Assembly (NCBI GenBank): GCA_029262935.1
Contig: JAJCYK010000314.1
Span: 1-13,893 of the forward strand
Direction of reading: 5' to 3'
DNA length: 13,893 bases
From: Cytophagales bacterium
GTDB lineage: Bacteria; Bacteroidota; Bacteroidia; Cytophagales; Cyclobacteriaceae
The translations under genes and the position numbers were made by a program. Under the pieces are notes generated by a model. It was given only the letters and a program-made list of their open reading frames with translations, was not told the DNA's origin and did not search any database. Positions 7,421 to 13,893 of the stretch are shown here, piece by piece. Numbering within the stretch: the stretch's first letter is position 1; each line of letters opens with the position of its first letter.

Positions 7421-7486
7421 ACTTCAGCTACCTGCAATTAAGGTATTTTCTTAGATTTAGGCCTGGCTTTGCTAAGCCTTGATGTT

Positions 7487-8509
7487 ATGCATATAGAAAA
7501 CCGCTATTTATTAAAAGATTACAACACTTTTGGTTTGGATATCCAAACCGATCAACTGATCCGGGTGCGATCAGCGGAGGACCTTGATCAAATAATAAGC
7601 AAGGATTTCTTAAAAGAAAAACCCTATTTGGTGCTAGGAGGAGGCAGTAATTTGCTATTTACTGATAACTTCCCAGGACTTGTGTTAAAAAATGAAATCT
7701 TGGGCCGAGATATTACCAAAGAAGATCAGGATTTTGTTTGGGTAAAGCTTGGAGCTGGAGAGAATTGGCATCAGGTGGTGCTCTGGGCCATAGAAAATGA
7801 CTGGGGTGGAATTGAGAACCTCAGCCTGATACCAGGTACTGTAGGTGCTGCACCCATGCAAAATATTGGAGCTTACGGAGTTGAGCTTGCTCAGGTTTTT
7901 CAAAGCTTGGAAGCGATAGAATTGGAAGAAGGAAACTTGCAAGTCTTCAATGGGGACCAGTGTGATTTTGGCTATCGATACAGCATTTTTAAAGGAGAGT
8001 TGAAAAATAAATACCTGATTACCAGTGTGACCCTTAAGCTCAGCAAAAAGCCAGAGTTTAATACTAGTTATGGAGCCATCCATAATACGCTACAAGAACA
8101 AGGCATCACGGAATTAAGTCTAAAAGCCATTAGTAAAGCAGTAATTGCCATTAGGGAAAGCAAACTTCCTGATCCGCGAAAGATAGGCAATGCCGGTAGT
8201 TTCTTTAAAAACCCCAGTATTACTAAAGATCATTTTAATACTATAAGAAACGAACATCCCACCGTGCCGGGTTATAACTTACCCAACAATTATGTCAAAG
8301 TGCCTGCTGGATGGTTAATAGAACAATGTGGATGGAAAGGTAAGCGTCGTGGTAATATTGGTGTTCATAAAAACCAAGCGTTGGTACTAGTAAACTACGG
8401 TAATGGGCACGGCAAGGACATACACAAACTGGCGTTGGATATTCAAGCTTCAGTGGAACAGTCTTTTAATATTCTGTTAACTCCCGAGGTGAATATCGTT
8501 CCTGCTTAA
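7487..8509 (+). CDS. murB: UDP-N-acetylenolpyruvoylglucosamine reductase
   Basis: This FAD/NADPH enzyme makes UDP-N-acetylmuramate, the second committed step of peptidoglycan precursor synthesis, in the cytosol. It has 340 residues from the ATG at 7487, close to Escherichia coli MurB (342), and it is the type I form. FAD-binding signatures are NTFG (13-16), LGGGSNLLF (50-58), GAGENWH (89-95) and LSLIPGTVGAAPMQNIGAYGVE (112-133). Catalytic residues are present: Arg164 in FGYRYS, the proton-donor Ser238 in GNAGSFFKNP, and Glu334 in TPEV. The type I lid FGYRYSIFK (161-169) is intact. The open frame runs six codons further back to a TTG at 7469, but that region contains a small hairpin and has no family resemblance. 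The kinase gene ends 66 nt upstream; the stop interleaves with that of the opposite-strand deaminase gene. Confidence 0.97.
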   Translation: MHIENRYLLKDYNTFGLDIQTDQLIRVRSAEDLDQIISKDFLKEKPYLVLGGGSNLLFTDNFPGLVLKNEILGRDITKEDQDFVWVKLGAGENWHQVVLWAIENDWGGIENLSLIPGTVGAAPMQNIGAYGVELAQVFQSLEAIELEEGNLQVFNGDQCDFGYRYSIFKGELKNKYLITSVTLKLSKKPEFNTSYGAIHNTLQEQGITELSLKAISKAVIAIRESKLPDPRKIGNAGSFFKNPSITKDHFNTIRNEHPTVPGYNLPNNYVKVPAGWLIEQCGWKGKRRGNIGVHKNQALVLVNYGNGHGKDIHKLALDIQASVEQSFNILLTPEVNIVPA

Positions 8510-8994
8510 ATCATAGGAGTTACATTATCCAGGGCACCTAGATATTGTTCGGTGGCGGTACCGAATCGTTTTAAGAATTCCAACCCTTCGTCCTCGGGTA
8601 AGCCTTTAAATTCGCCATAAGATTTTAAGTAAACCACTTTCAAGATACCCATTGAATAAATAATACGGGCGCAACTAAGACAGGGTGATAGTGTGACATA
8701 CAAGGTTGAGCCTTCCACACTAGTTTTATTTTTCACCGCGTATAATATGGCATTTTGCTCGGCGTGTATTGCTAAACTACAACTTCCCTTAGAGCTTCTA
8801 GGGCAACCTTCCTGAGGCCATTCCACATCGCAATTATGAGTGCCTGCGGGAGGACCATTGTAACCAATAGAAATTATCCGCGTATCTTTTGTAAGAACAG
8901 CTCCTACGTGTCGTTTAATACAGTGAGATCTCTTAGCCAGATTTACTGCTAATTCCATAAAAATATCATCAAAAGCAGGTCGTTCTAGGGACAT
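8506..8994 (-). CDS. Deoxycytidylate (dCMP) deaminase
   Basis: This is a 162-residue zinc deaminase of the CDA superfamily. It converts dCMP to dUMP, the thymidylate synthase substrate, in the cytosol. The catalytic zinc site is complete: His77-Ala-Glu79 (HAEQNAI) with Glu79 as proton shuttle, and Pro104-Cys105-x-x-Cys108 (PCLSCA). The N-terminal CIKRHVGAVLTKDTRIISIGYNGPPAG block (25-51) is characteristic of dCMP deaminase/ComEB rather than of cytidine or tRNA adenosine deaminases. Additional cysteines at 25, 55, 64 and 72 (HNCDVEWPQEGCPRSSKGSC region) sit where relatives such as phage T4 dCMP deaminase place a second, structural zinc site. The gene is single on its strand: convergent with murB (4-nt overlap) and divergent from the DUF2911 gene across an 86-bp AT-rich gap that must hold both promoters, although no clean consensus was seen in it. 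Confidence 0.93.
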   Translation of the reverse strand: MSLERPAFDDIFMELAVNLAKRSHCIKRHVGAVLTKDTRIISIGYNGPPAGTHNCDVEWPQEGCPRSSKGSCSLAIHAEQNAILYAVKNKTSVEGSTLYVTLSPCLSCARIIYSMGILKVVYLKSYGEFKGLPEDEGLEFLKRFGTATEQYLGALDNVTPMI

Positions 8995-9080
8995 ATGTAA
9001 ATAATTTAAGGCAATTATCAGTTTGGTAAAATTATTGTATATTCATCAATTATACGCACAGCAAGTCCAAATTAACAGTA

Positions 9081-9620
9081 ATGAGAAGAATAATTAAACC
9101 TTTTTTAGTCCTATTGCTAGTGGTGTGCTGGCAATTTACGGATAGTTATGGACAAGAGGCTTTAAAGCCTCGTCCTAGCCCATTAGAAATGGTCACTATG
9201 AAGTATGAGGATGTTTATATGAAAGTCACTTATGGAAGGCCTCACAAACGGGGCCGTGAAATATTTGGTGACCTGGAACCCTATGGCAAAGTTTGGCGCA
9301 CAGGGGCAAACGAAGCCACTGAAGTGACGATAACCCATTCCGTCCAATTCGCCGGTCATACGCTTAAAGCAGGAACTTATACTTTATTTACCATACCCCA
9401 TCAGGACCGGTGGACTATCATTTTAAATAGTGAATTAGGTCAATGGGGCGCTTATAATTACAACGAAAAATTTGATGTACTTCGTTTTGATGTTCCTGTA
9501 ACTAGTATTGATACCGTCTATGAACCGTTTACTATCGGATTTGAACAAAAGGCTCAAAGTGCTGAATTAGTAATGATGTGGGATCAAACCAAGATAGTTA
9601 TACCCATAAAATTTATGTAA
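9081..9620 (+). CDS. Exported DUF2911 family protein
   Basis: This is a 179-residue protein with a signal peptide (Arg-Arg-rich N-end, hydrophobic run at about 7-18, likely cleavage near Tyr23-Gly24-Gln25), so it is periplasmic or surface exposed. The mature part is a single DUF2911 domain recognised from its consecutive family blocks: RPSPLEMVTMKY (31-42), VTYGRPHKRGREIFG (49-63), LEPYGKVWRTGANEAT (65-80), LKAGTYTLFTIP (95-106), WTIILNSELGQWGAYNYN (111-128) and the late TIGFE. The domain is common in Bacteroidota and its biochemical function is unknown. The architecture (one short domain with no fused TPR or esterase) is the simplest form. A leader ending ATTAACAGTA, without a Shine-Dalgarno motif, precedes the ATG. 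It is convergent with the susD gene, with a hairpin terminator in the 53-nt gap. Confidence 0.9.
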   Translation: MRRIIKPFLVLLLVVCWQFTDSYGQEALKPRPSPLEMVTMKYEDVYMKVTYGRPHKRGREIFGDLEPYGKVWRTGANEATEVTITHSVQFAGHTLKAGTYTLFTIPHQDRWTIILNSELGQWGAYNYNEKFDVLRFDVPVTSIDTVYEPFTIGFEQKAQSAELVMMWDQTKIVIPIKFM

Positions 9621-9624
9621 AAAA

Positions 9625-9650
9625 AGGGTCGGAGTTAGTACCCCGACCCT
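9625..9650 (-). terminator. Intrinsic terminator of the susC-susD operon
   Basis: AGGGTCGG (9625-9632) pairs with CCGACCCT (9643-9650): an 8-bp GC-rich stem with a 10-nt loop. On the minus strand the stem is followed directly by a T run (the A run at 9619-9625 on the plus strand), the classic rho-independent layout for transcripts leaving susD. In the plus direction the stem is followed by CCCATTTTGGGG, itself a tiny CCC/GGG hairpin with only four T, so termination of the DUF2911 transcript would be weaker, although the element may work both ways. Confidence 0.8.
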
Positions 9651-9673
9651 CCCATTTTGGGGTTAATAATTCT

Positions 9674-11065
9674 TTAGTAACCTGGATTCTGATTTAGACT
9701 TGAATTAGCATCAATCTCTCTTTGAGGGATTGGGAATATCAATTCATTGGCATTCCACGCCAAACTACCTACGGACCCTTCGGTGCGTTTAATGTCTATC
9801 AATCGGAAGCCTTCAAAAGCCAATTCCAAACTACGTTCGTTCAGAACATCCGCTACAGTAACGGCTGCTAAAGCAGGTAGGTTAACTCGAGCTCGAATAG
9901 TATTGATATCATTCAATGGTGTGTCCCCAATAGAAGTTCCTTCTCTTAGGTTAGCCTCTGCTCTGGTCAAATACATTTCTGCTAATCTGATGTTGGTAAC
10001 GTTGGCGTCAATACCATTTACGTACTTCCCTGTTCTACGCGATCCTGCGTTGTCAAAATAGAATTGATTCAATCGATCGTCTCCAGCTTCGTATAGCGTC
10101 AAGTGCAAATCGGTTATATCAATATCACCCCGACCTCCATTTTCAGCAGGAGCATAAAATCGATTAAGTCCATTGGTACCATCTGATGAAGTTACTTGCA
10201 TGGCAAAGATATCTTCAGAGGAATTGGTCCCATTGTTAAATGCCGCGATAAATGTAGGCGCCAAGATAAAGTCATTAGAACTTATTACCGCATTAGCTGC
10301 GTTAGCTGCATCTGCATAGCGACGTTGTTGCATGTATACTCTAGATAACAAAGCGTTTGCCGCATGACTTGTAGCAAAGAATCCGTTTGAACTAGGTATC
10401 ATGACAGCAGCATCTTCCAAATCCGCTAAGATTTGAGTATAGACAGCTCCTACAGAAGCTCTAGATACTTGGCTAGCTTCATCAATGACTCGAGTTGGCT
10501 CTAGAACTAAGGGCACACCCGCATTTGAATTAGGGTCTCCGTCACCAAAATCTTTTCCAAAGAAGGTCACTAGGTAAAAGTAACTTACTCCTCGGATGAA
10601 TTTTGCCTCTCCCTCTACTCTGGCTCTTTCGTCAGTATCTACTACGTCCAAGGCACTCAGTACGTTGTTTATCCGGTTGATGGTCTCATACGATTCCAAC
10701 CAAATGGCAGATACTTCTGCATTATCTGTTAATATGGCTTTATTGAATATCTCTCGAGGTCCTATGAAGGATCCATTCCAGAAAAGTTCACCATTATCAG
10801 CTAATAGGTCAGCATGCAAAATATAGTCTCCGCTCCACAAGTCTCCAAATTCAGCGGTTCCTGCTTGGCTTAGACCACCATTACCAAGGGCATCATACGC
10901 CCCAACCAACGCGGCAATAACGTCATCTGACGTGCCTAAAGCAGTATCATCTGAAATGGACTGCCGCGGTTCCACGTCTAACCTGCTGTCACAAGCAACT
11001 ACCACAAGTAGTGCCAGTACAGCTAAGGTTAAAATGTTTGTATATGTTTTTATTCTATTCTTCAT
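9674..11065 (-). CDS. SusD/RagB-family outer-membrane nutrient-binding lipoprotein
   Basis: This is a 463-residue surface lipoprotein that acts as the lid of a SusC channel, binding glycans or peptides before import. The lipoprotein signal peptide ends in VVAC with lipidated Cys25. The SusD fold is recognisable from an N-terminal helical block (SDDVIAALVGAYDALG 46-61), YETINRINNVLSAL (126-139), GEAKFIRGVSYFYLVTFFG (152-170), GVPLVLEPT (183-191), TPR-like ALLSRVYMQQRRYADAANAANAV (238-260), and the C-terminal RagB/SusD signatures RLAEMYLTRAEANLREG (360-376), INTIRARVNLP (388-398), NERSLELAFEGFRLIDIKRT (409-428) and the terminal LNQNPGY. It starts 11 nt after the susC stop, so the two are co-transcribed and probably translationally coupled; an intrinsic terminator follows. 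The ligand cannot be deduced: no glycosidase, peptidase or sulfatase gene lies on this side. At 463 residues it is on the short side for the family but complete. Confidence 0.95.
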   Translation of the reverse strand: MKNRIKTYTNILTLAVLALLVVVACDSRLDVEPRQSISDDTALGTSDDVIAALVGAYDALGNGGLSQAGTAEFGDLWSGDYILHADLLADNGELFWNGSFIGPREIFNKAILTDNAEVSAIWLESYETINRINNVLSALDVVDTDERARVEGEAKFIRGVSYFYLVTFFGKDFGDGDPNSNAGVPLVLEPTRVIDEASQVSRASVGAVYTQILADLEDAAVMIPSSNGFFATSHAANALLSRVYMQQRRYADAANAANAVISSNDFILAPTFIAAFNNGTNSSEDIFAMQVTSSDGTNGLNRFYAPAENGGRGDIDITDLHLTLYEAGDDRLNQFYFDNAGSRRTGKYVNGIDANVTNIRLAEMYLTRAEANLREGTSIGDTPLNDINTIRARVNLPALAAVTVADVLNERSLELAFEGFRLIDIKRTEGSVGSLAWNANELIFPIPQREIDANSSLNQNPGY

Positions 11066-11076
11066 CTTTTCAAGAT

Positions 11077-13893
11077 TTAAAATCCAATGTTTAATCCTAC
11101 GCTCAAGGTACGGGGCTGGGGTGCAGCATAAAAGTCGTTTCCAAGCCCAATGTTTCCAGCTAAGAAATCCGTATTTACTTCAGGATCCCAACCCGCTCTG
11201 CCATCATCACCGTATTCAGTGAAAGTCAATAAATTCTGACCACTTACATAAACACGCAAACTACGCAGGTTTATATTCTCTAATAAAGCTGAAGGCAAAT
11301 TGTAGCCTAAGGTTATGGTCTTAAGTCTCACGTAAGATCCATCCTGTAGGTATCTGGACGACTGGGCCGTACCGTTTCCACCAAACAAGCGTGCTTGAGG
11401 AACATCGGTGATATCTCCTGGGTTTTGCCAGCGATTCAATTGATATACAGTATTGTTATCGAAGAAGTCTCCACTGGTCTCTTGAAAACGTCCGGCACCA
11501 TTGTATACATCAAGTCCTTGAACAAATTGGAAGAATATATTAAGGTCTATTCCTTTAAACGAAAAGGCATTGGTTAATCCACCAATAAACTCAGGGTTAG
11601 GATCACCAATTACTACTTGTGTTGCGTCATTAACATTGTTGGTGGTTCCTTCGGTGCCATCATTTAAGAAATAAAGGGCATCACCATTTGCGGGATCGAC
11701 TCCAGCATACTCAGGTCCAAAGAATACCCCAATAGATTCTCCTTCTACAGCCCGGTTTATAAAACCGCCTTCAATAACCTGGCCGTTCAAATTGAGAATT
11801 TCGTTCGTGTTCCAAGCAATATTAAAGCTGGTAGTCCAGCCAAACTCTCCAACTAAGTTGGTAGAATTTAACACGATTTCCAGGCCTTTATTTTCCAATT
11901 CACCAACATTCCGAGTTTGTGTTCTAAATCCGGTGGTACCCGGTACGTTCACATTCAACAGCAAATCTTTGGTGTCTTTTTCGTAGTAATCAATCTCACC
12001 ACTGATGCGGTCATTAAATAGACCGAAGTCAATACCAATATCAATTTGGGTAGTCTCTTCCCATTTTAGATTTGGATTAGGCGTTTGGGTAGGTGCCGTA
12101 CCGGCCACACCGGAGTAAGAACCACTTCCATTGAACAATCCTCGGGAAGGGAAATTACCTATTTCAGCATTTCCTACAATACCCCAACTAGCTCTAAGTT
12201 TTAAGAAGCTTAAAATATTCGAGCCACCCATAAAGGGTTCATTAGAGATAATCCAACCCGCTGATGCTGCTGGGAATGTACCGTATTGTTCGTTCGCTCC
12301 AAATCGAGAAGAACCGTCTACACGACCACTCAAGCTAAATAAGTAGCGGTCTTTGAATTTGTAGTTGGCTCTGGCAAAATAGGACAGGAATCTAGAATTA
12401 GATTCTGTGGAAGTACCATCAGTAAACTCCGCAGCACTAGCAATCTGCTGGAATCTATCATTTGGGAATTGCTCACCTTGAACAAAACTTACGTCGGTTC
12501 TAAATTGCTGATAACTGATACCACCTGTAGCAGTCAAGCTGTGGTCTTCATTAAAGTCTTTGGTATAGGTCAAATAACTTTCCGTCACATAGTTGGCAAC
12601 CTGAGCCCATCTATTTACCCCAGTTCCGTTTCTACCTCCGTCACCGGAATTCGTCTCGCGCCCAAAAAACTGCTCATCATTTTGAGTAAGCAAGTCGAAA
12701 CCGAATTTGGTAGTAAACTTCAAGTCATTAGTAATCTTATAAGACCCGTAAAGATTCGTCAAGTTCCGGAATACCACAGTCTCAAAGTTTGAAAAGTCAC
12801 GGTGCAACAAAAAGTTGTAATACAACGTGTTGTTGTTTAACCCTCCAGGTCCATCTTCGTCAAATGGAGATTGGACAGGTGATTGCGCGATAGCTTGTAG
12901 AGGCGTTGAAAACCCGTTGTCAGTAGACAGTCTTTCATTTAGACTTCTTGACAAGGAAAAATTTAACCCAAAGCTTAGCTTATCATTAGCGTCATGGTCC
13001 AGATTAATTCGTGTAGAATATCGCTCGAATTCGTTGCTGGTTAATAACCCTGATTGATCCGTGTACTGACCTGAAATGTAAAATCTGGTCTTATCTGTTC
13101 CACCACTAGCTGAAATATCTACTTGCTTAACACCAGCATCTTGGAAGGCTAATTCTTGCCAATCCGTGTCGAAATTTTGAGGATCGTCCCAACCTGGAAC
13201 AAAAATGTCATAAAGTCCATCCCTGGTAAGTCCAAATACTGTACCGCCTACTGTACCGTCACTAGATGAATTCGCGAAAGCTTCATCAAACAACTCAAAG
13301 TATTGATCTCTGTTTAACCAGTCAACCTTATTTGAAGGCTCACTAGTACCCCAAAGCAAGTCAACATTAAATTGTGTTTTACCGCTTTTCCCTCTTTTAG
13401 TGGTAATTAATACCACCCCGTTAGCCGCTCTTGACCCGTAAATAGCAGATGCACTAGCATCTTTCAATATTTCAATAGACTCAATGTCATTGGGGTTAAT
13501 ATCGGAAAGTGGGTTGGTAATAGCCGTGTTTATAGATAAATCTTCAGTCGTGATAGGAACACCATCAACCACATACAAAGGTTGGTTTGAAGCTGATACT
13601 GAAGCAGATCCCCGTACTCTTACGGCAATACCTTGTCCAAGTTTACCATTGTTGGATTGAATATATACTCCTGCGGCACGACCTTGAATAGCTTGTTCAA
13701 AACTATTAACAGGAATATTCTGAATATCCTCTCCGCTTACCTGGGCGATATTACCGGTAAGGTCCTGCTTTATCTGAGTACCATATCCTACTACGACGAC
13801 CTCAGAAAGTTCAGTAACATCCGCAACCATGGTTACATCAATTACAGAACGATTTCCAATAGCGATCTCCTGTGTGATAAAACCAATGGAAGA
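11077..13893 (-). CDS. SusC/RagA-family TonB-linked outer-membrane transporter (5' end missing)
   Basis: This is a TonB-dependent outer-membrane beta-barrel that imports oligosaccharides or peptides with its SusD lid. The frame is open to the window edge, so 938 residues are visible and the signal peptide plus most of the N-terminal carboxypeptidase-D-like domain lie outside. The last strand of that domain is seen as QEIAIGNRSVIDVTMV (8-23 of the visible part), which is why the Met encoded at 13828-13830 is internal rather than the start. Next come the TonB-box-like ELSEVVVVGYG (28-38), a plug domain with the SusC hallmarks PLYVVDGVPI, NPNDIESIEILKDASASAIY and GSRAANGVVLITTKRG, then a long aromatic-rich beta barrel ending in the family-type RTLSVGLNIGF with terminal Phe. 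No frameshift or internal stop is seen. The full protein would be around 1,000 residues or slightly more. It is the first gene of the susC-susD pair; its promoter and any regulator are beyond the right edge. Confidence 0.95.
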   Translation of the reverse strand, partial: SSIGFITQEIAIGNRSVIDVTMVADVTELSEVVVVGYGTQIKQDLTGNIAQVSGEDIQNIPVNSFEQAIQGRAAGVYIQSNNGKLGQGIAVRVRGSASVSASNQPLYVVDGVPITTEDLSINTAITNPLSDINPNDIESIEILKDASASAIYGSRAANGVVLITTKRGKSGKTQFNVDLLWGTSEPSNKVDWLNRDQYFELFDEAFANSSSDGTVGGTVFGLTRDGLYDIFVPGWDDPQNFDTDWQELAFQDAGVKQVDISASGGTDKTRFYISGQYTDQSGLLTSNEFERYSTRINLDHDANDKLSFGLNFSLSRSLNERLSTDNGFSTPLQAIAQSPVQSPFDEDGPGGLNNNTLYYNFLLHRDFSNFETVVFRNLTNLYGSYKITNDLKFTTKFGFDLLTQNDEQFFGRETNSGDGGRNGTGVNRWAQVANYVTESYLTYTKDFNEDHSLTATGGISYQQFRTDVSFVQGEQFPNDRFQQIASAAEFTDGTSTESNSRFLSYFARANYKFKDRYLFSLSGRVDGSSRFGANEQYGTFPAASAGWIISNEPFMGGSNILSFLKLRASWGIVGNAEIGNFPSRGLFNGSGSYSGVAGTAPTQTPNPNLKWEETTQIDIGIDFGLFNDRISGEIDYYEKDTKDLLLNVNVPGTTGFRTQTRNVGELENKGLEIVLNSTNLVGEFGWTTSFNIAWNTNEILNLNGQVIEGGFINRAVEGESIGVFFGPEYAGVDPANGDALYFLNDGTEGTTNNVNDATQVVIGDPNPEFIGGLTNAFSFKGIDLNIFFQFVQGLDVYNGAGRFQETSGDFFDNNTVYQLNRWQNPGDITDVPQARLFGGNGTAQSSRYLQDGSYVRLKTITLGYNLPSALLENINLRSLRVYVSGQNLLTFTEYGDDGRAGWDPEVNTDFLAGNIGLGNDFYAAPQPRTLSVGLNIGF

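Noticed and set aside
7685..8083. A 132-codon minus-strand frame inside murB.
   Set aside because: It is a shadow of murB, which has all its catalytic residues; the antisense product has no recognisable motif.
13828..13830. ATG as the start of susC.
   Set aside because: The 21 upstream codons are open and encode the end of a carboxypeptidase-D-like domain (QEIAIGNRSVIDV), so this Met is internal and the true start is outside the window.
1..13893. Mobile elements, CRISPR arrays, phage genes or defence systems.
   Set aside because: No transposase, integrase, cas-like gene, regularly spaced repeat or terminal inverted repeat was seen; gene content is housekeeping plus SusC/SusD uptake.

Overview
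The window looks like ordinary chromosomal DNA from a Bacteroidota bacterium. The main evidence is a SusC/SusD outer-membrane nutrient-uptake pair, a DUF2911 protein and a DUF1573 protein. A Bacteroidota-type promoter (TTG, 18 nt, TAAATTTG) and A-rich leaders without Shine-Dalgarno motifs agree with this. The class (Cytophagia, Saprospiria or Flavobacteriia) cannot be settled from the sequence alone.

Layout, left to right: a glutaryl-CoA-dehydrogenase-type acyl-CoA dehydrogenase (+); an exported DUF1573 protein (-); tryptophanyl-tRNA synthetase trpS (+); a small acidic protein of unknown function (-); a 334-bp gene-free stretch with a possible RNA stem; an alpha-phosphohexomutase (+); a soluble PAS histidine kinase (+); murB (+); a dCMP deaminase (-); an exported DUF2911 protein (+); a SusD lipoprotein (-); and a SusC TonB-dependent receptor (-) cut by the right edge. 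Strand alternates almost gene by gene, so most genes are probably transcribed alone. Only susC-susD is a clear operon; histidine kinase-murB is a possible one.

Functionally this is housekeeping plus nutrient uptake. Phosphohexomutase and MurB serve sugar-phosphate and cell-wall precursor metabolism, TrpS serves translation, and dCMP deaminase supplies dUMP for dTTP. The acyl-CoA dehydrogenase serves acyl/glutaryl-CoA oxidation. SusC/SusD form an outer-membrane importer with no degradative enzyme on the downstream side visible here; the substrate is unknown.

I did not find a convincing undescribed system. The points most worth a second look are: (1) three of the four convergent gene pairs end in the same 4-nt overlap of interleaved stop codons; (2) an 11-bp, G-U-containing long-range stem in the gene-free stretch before the phosphohexomutase; (3) the small, very acidic unknown protein beside trpS; and (4) a histidine kinase with no response regulator nearby. 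Several genes are better started at an ATG internal to the longest open frame (trpS 2629, kinase 6242, murB 7487). The susC frame runs off the window, so its real start is not visible.
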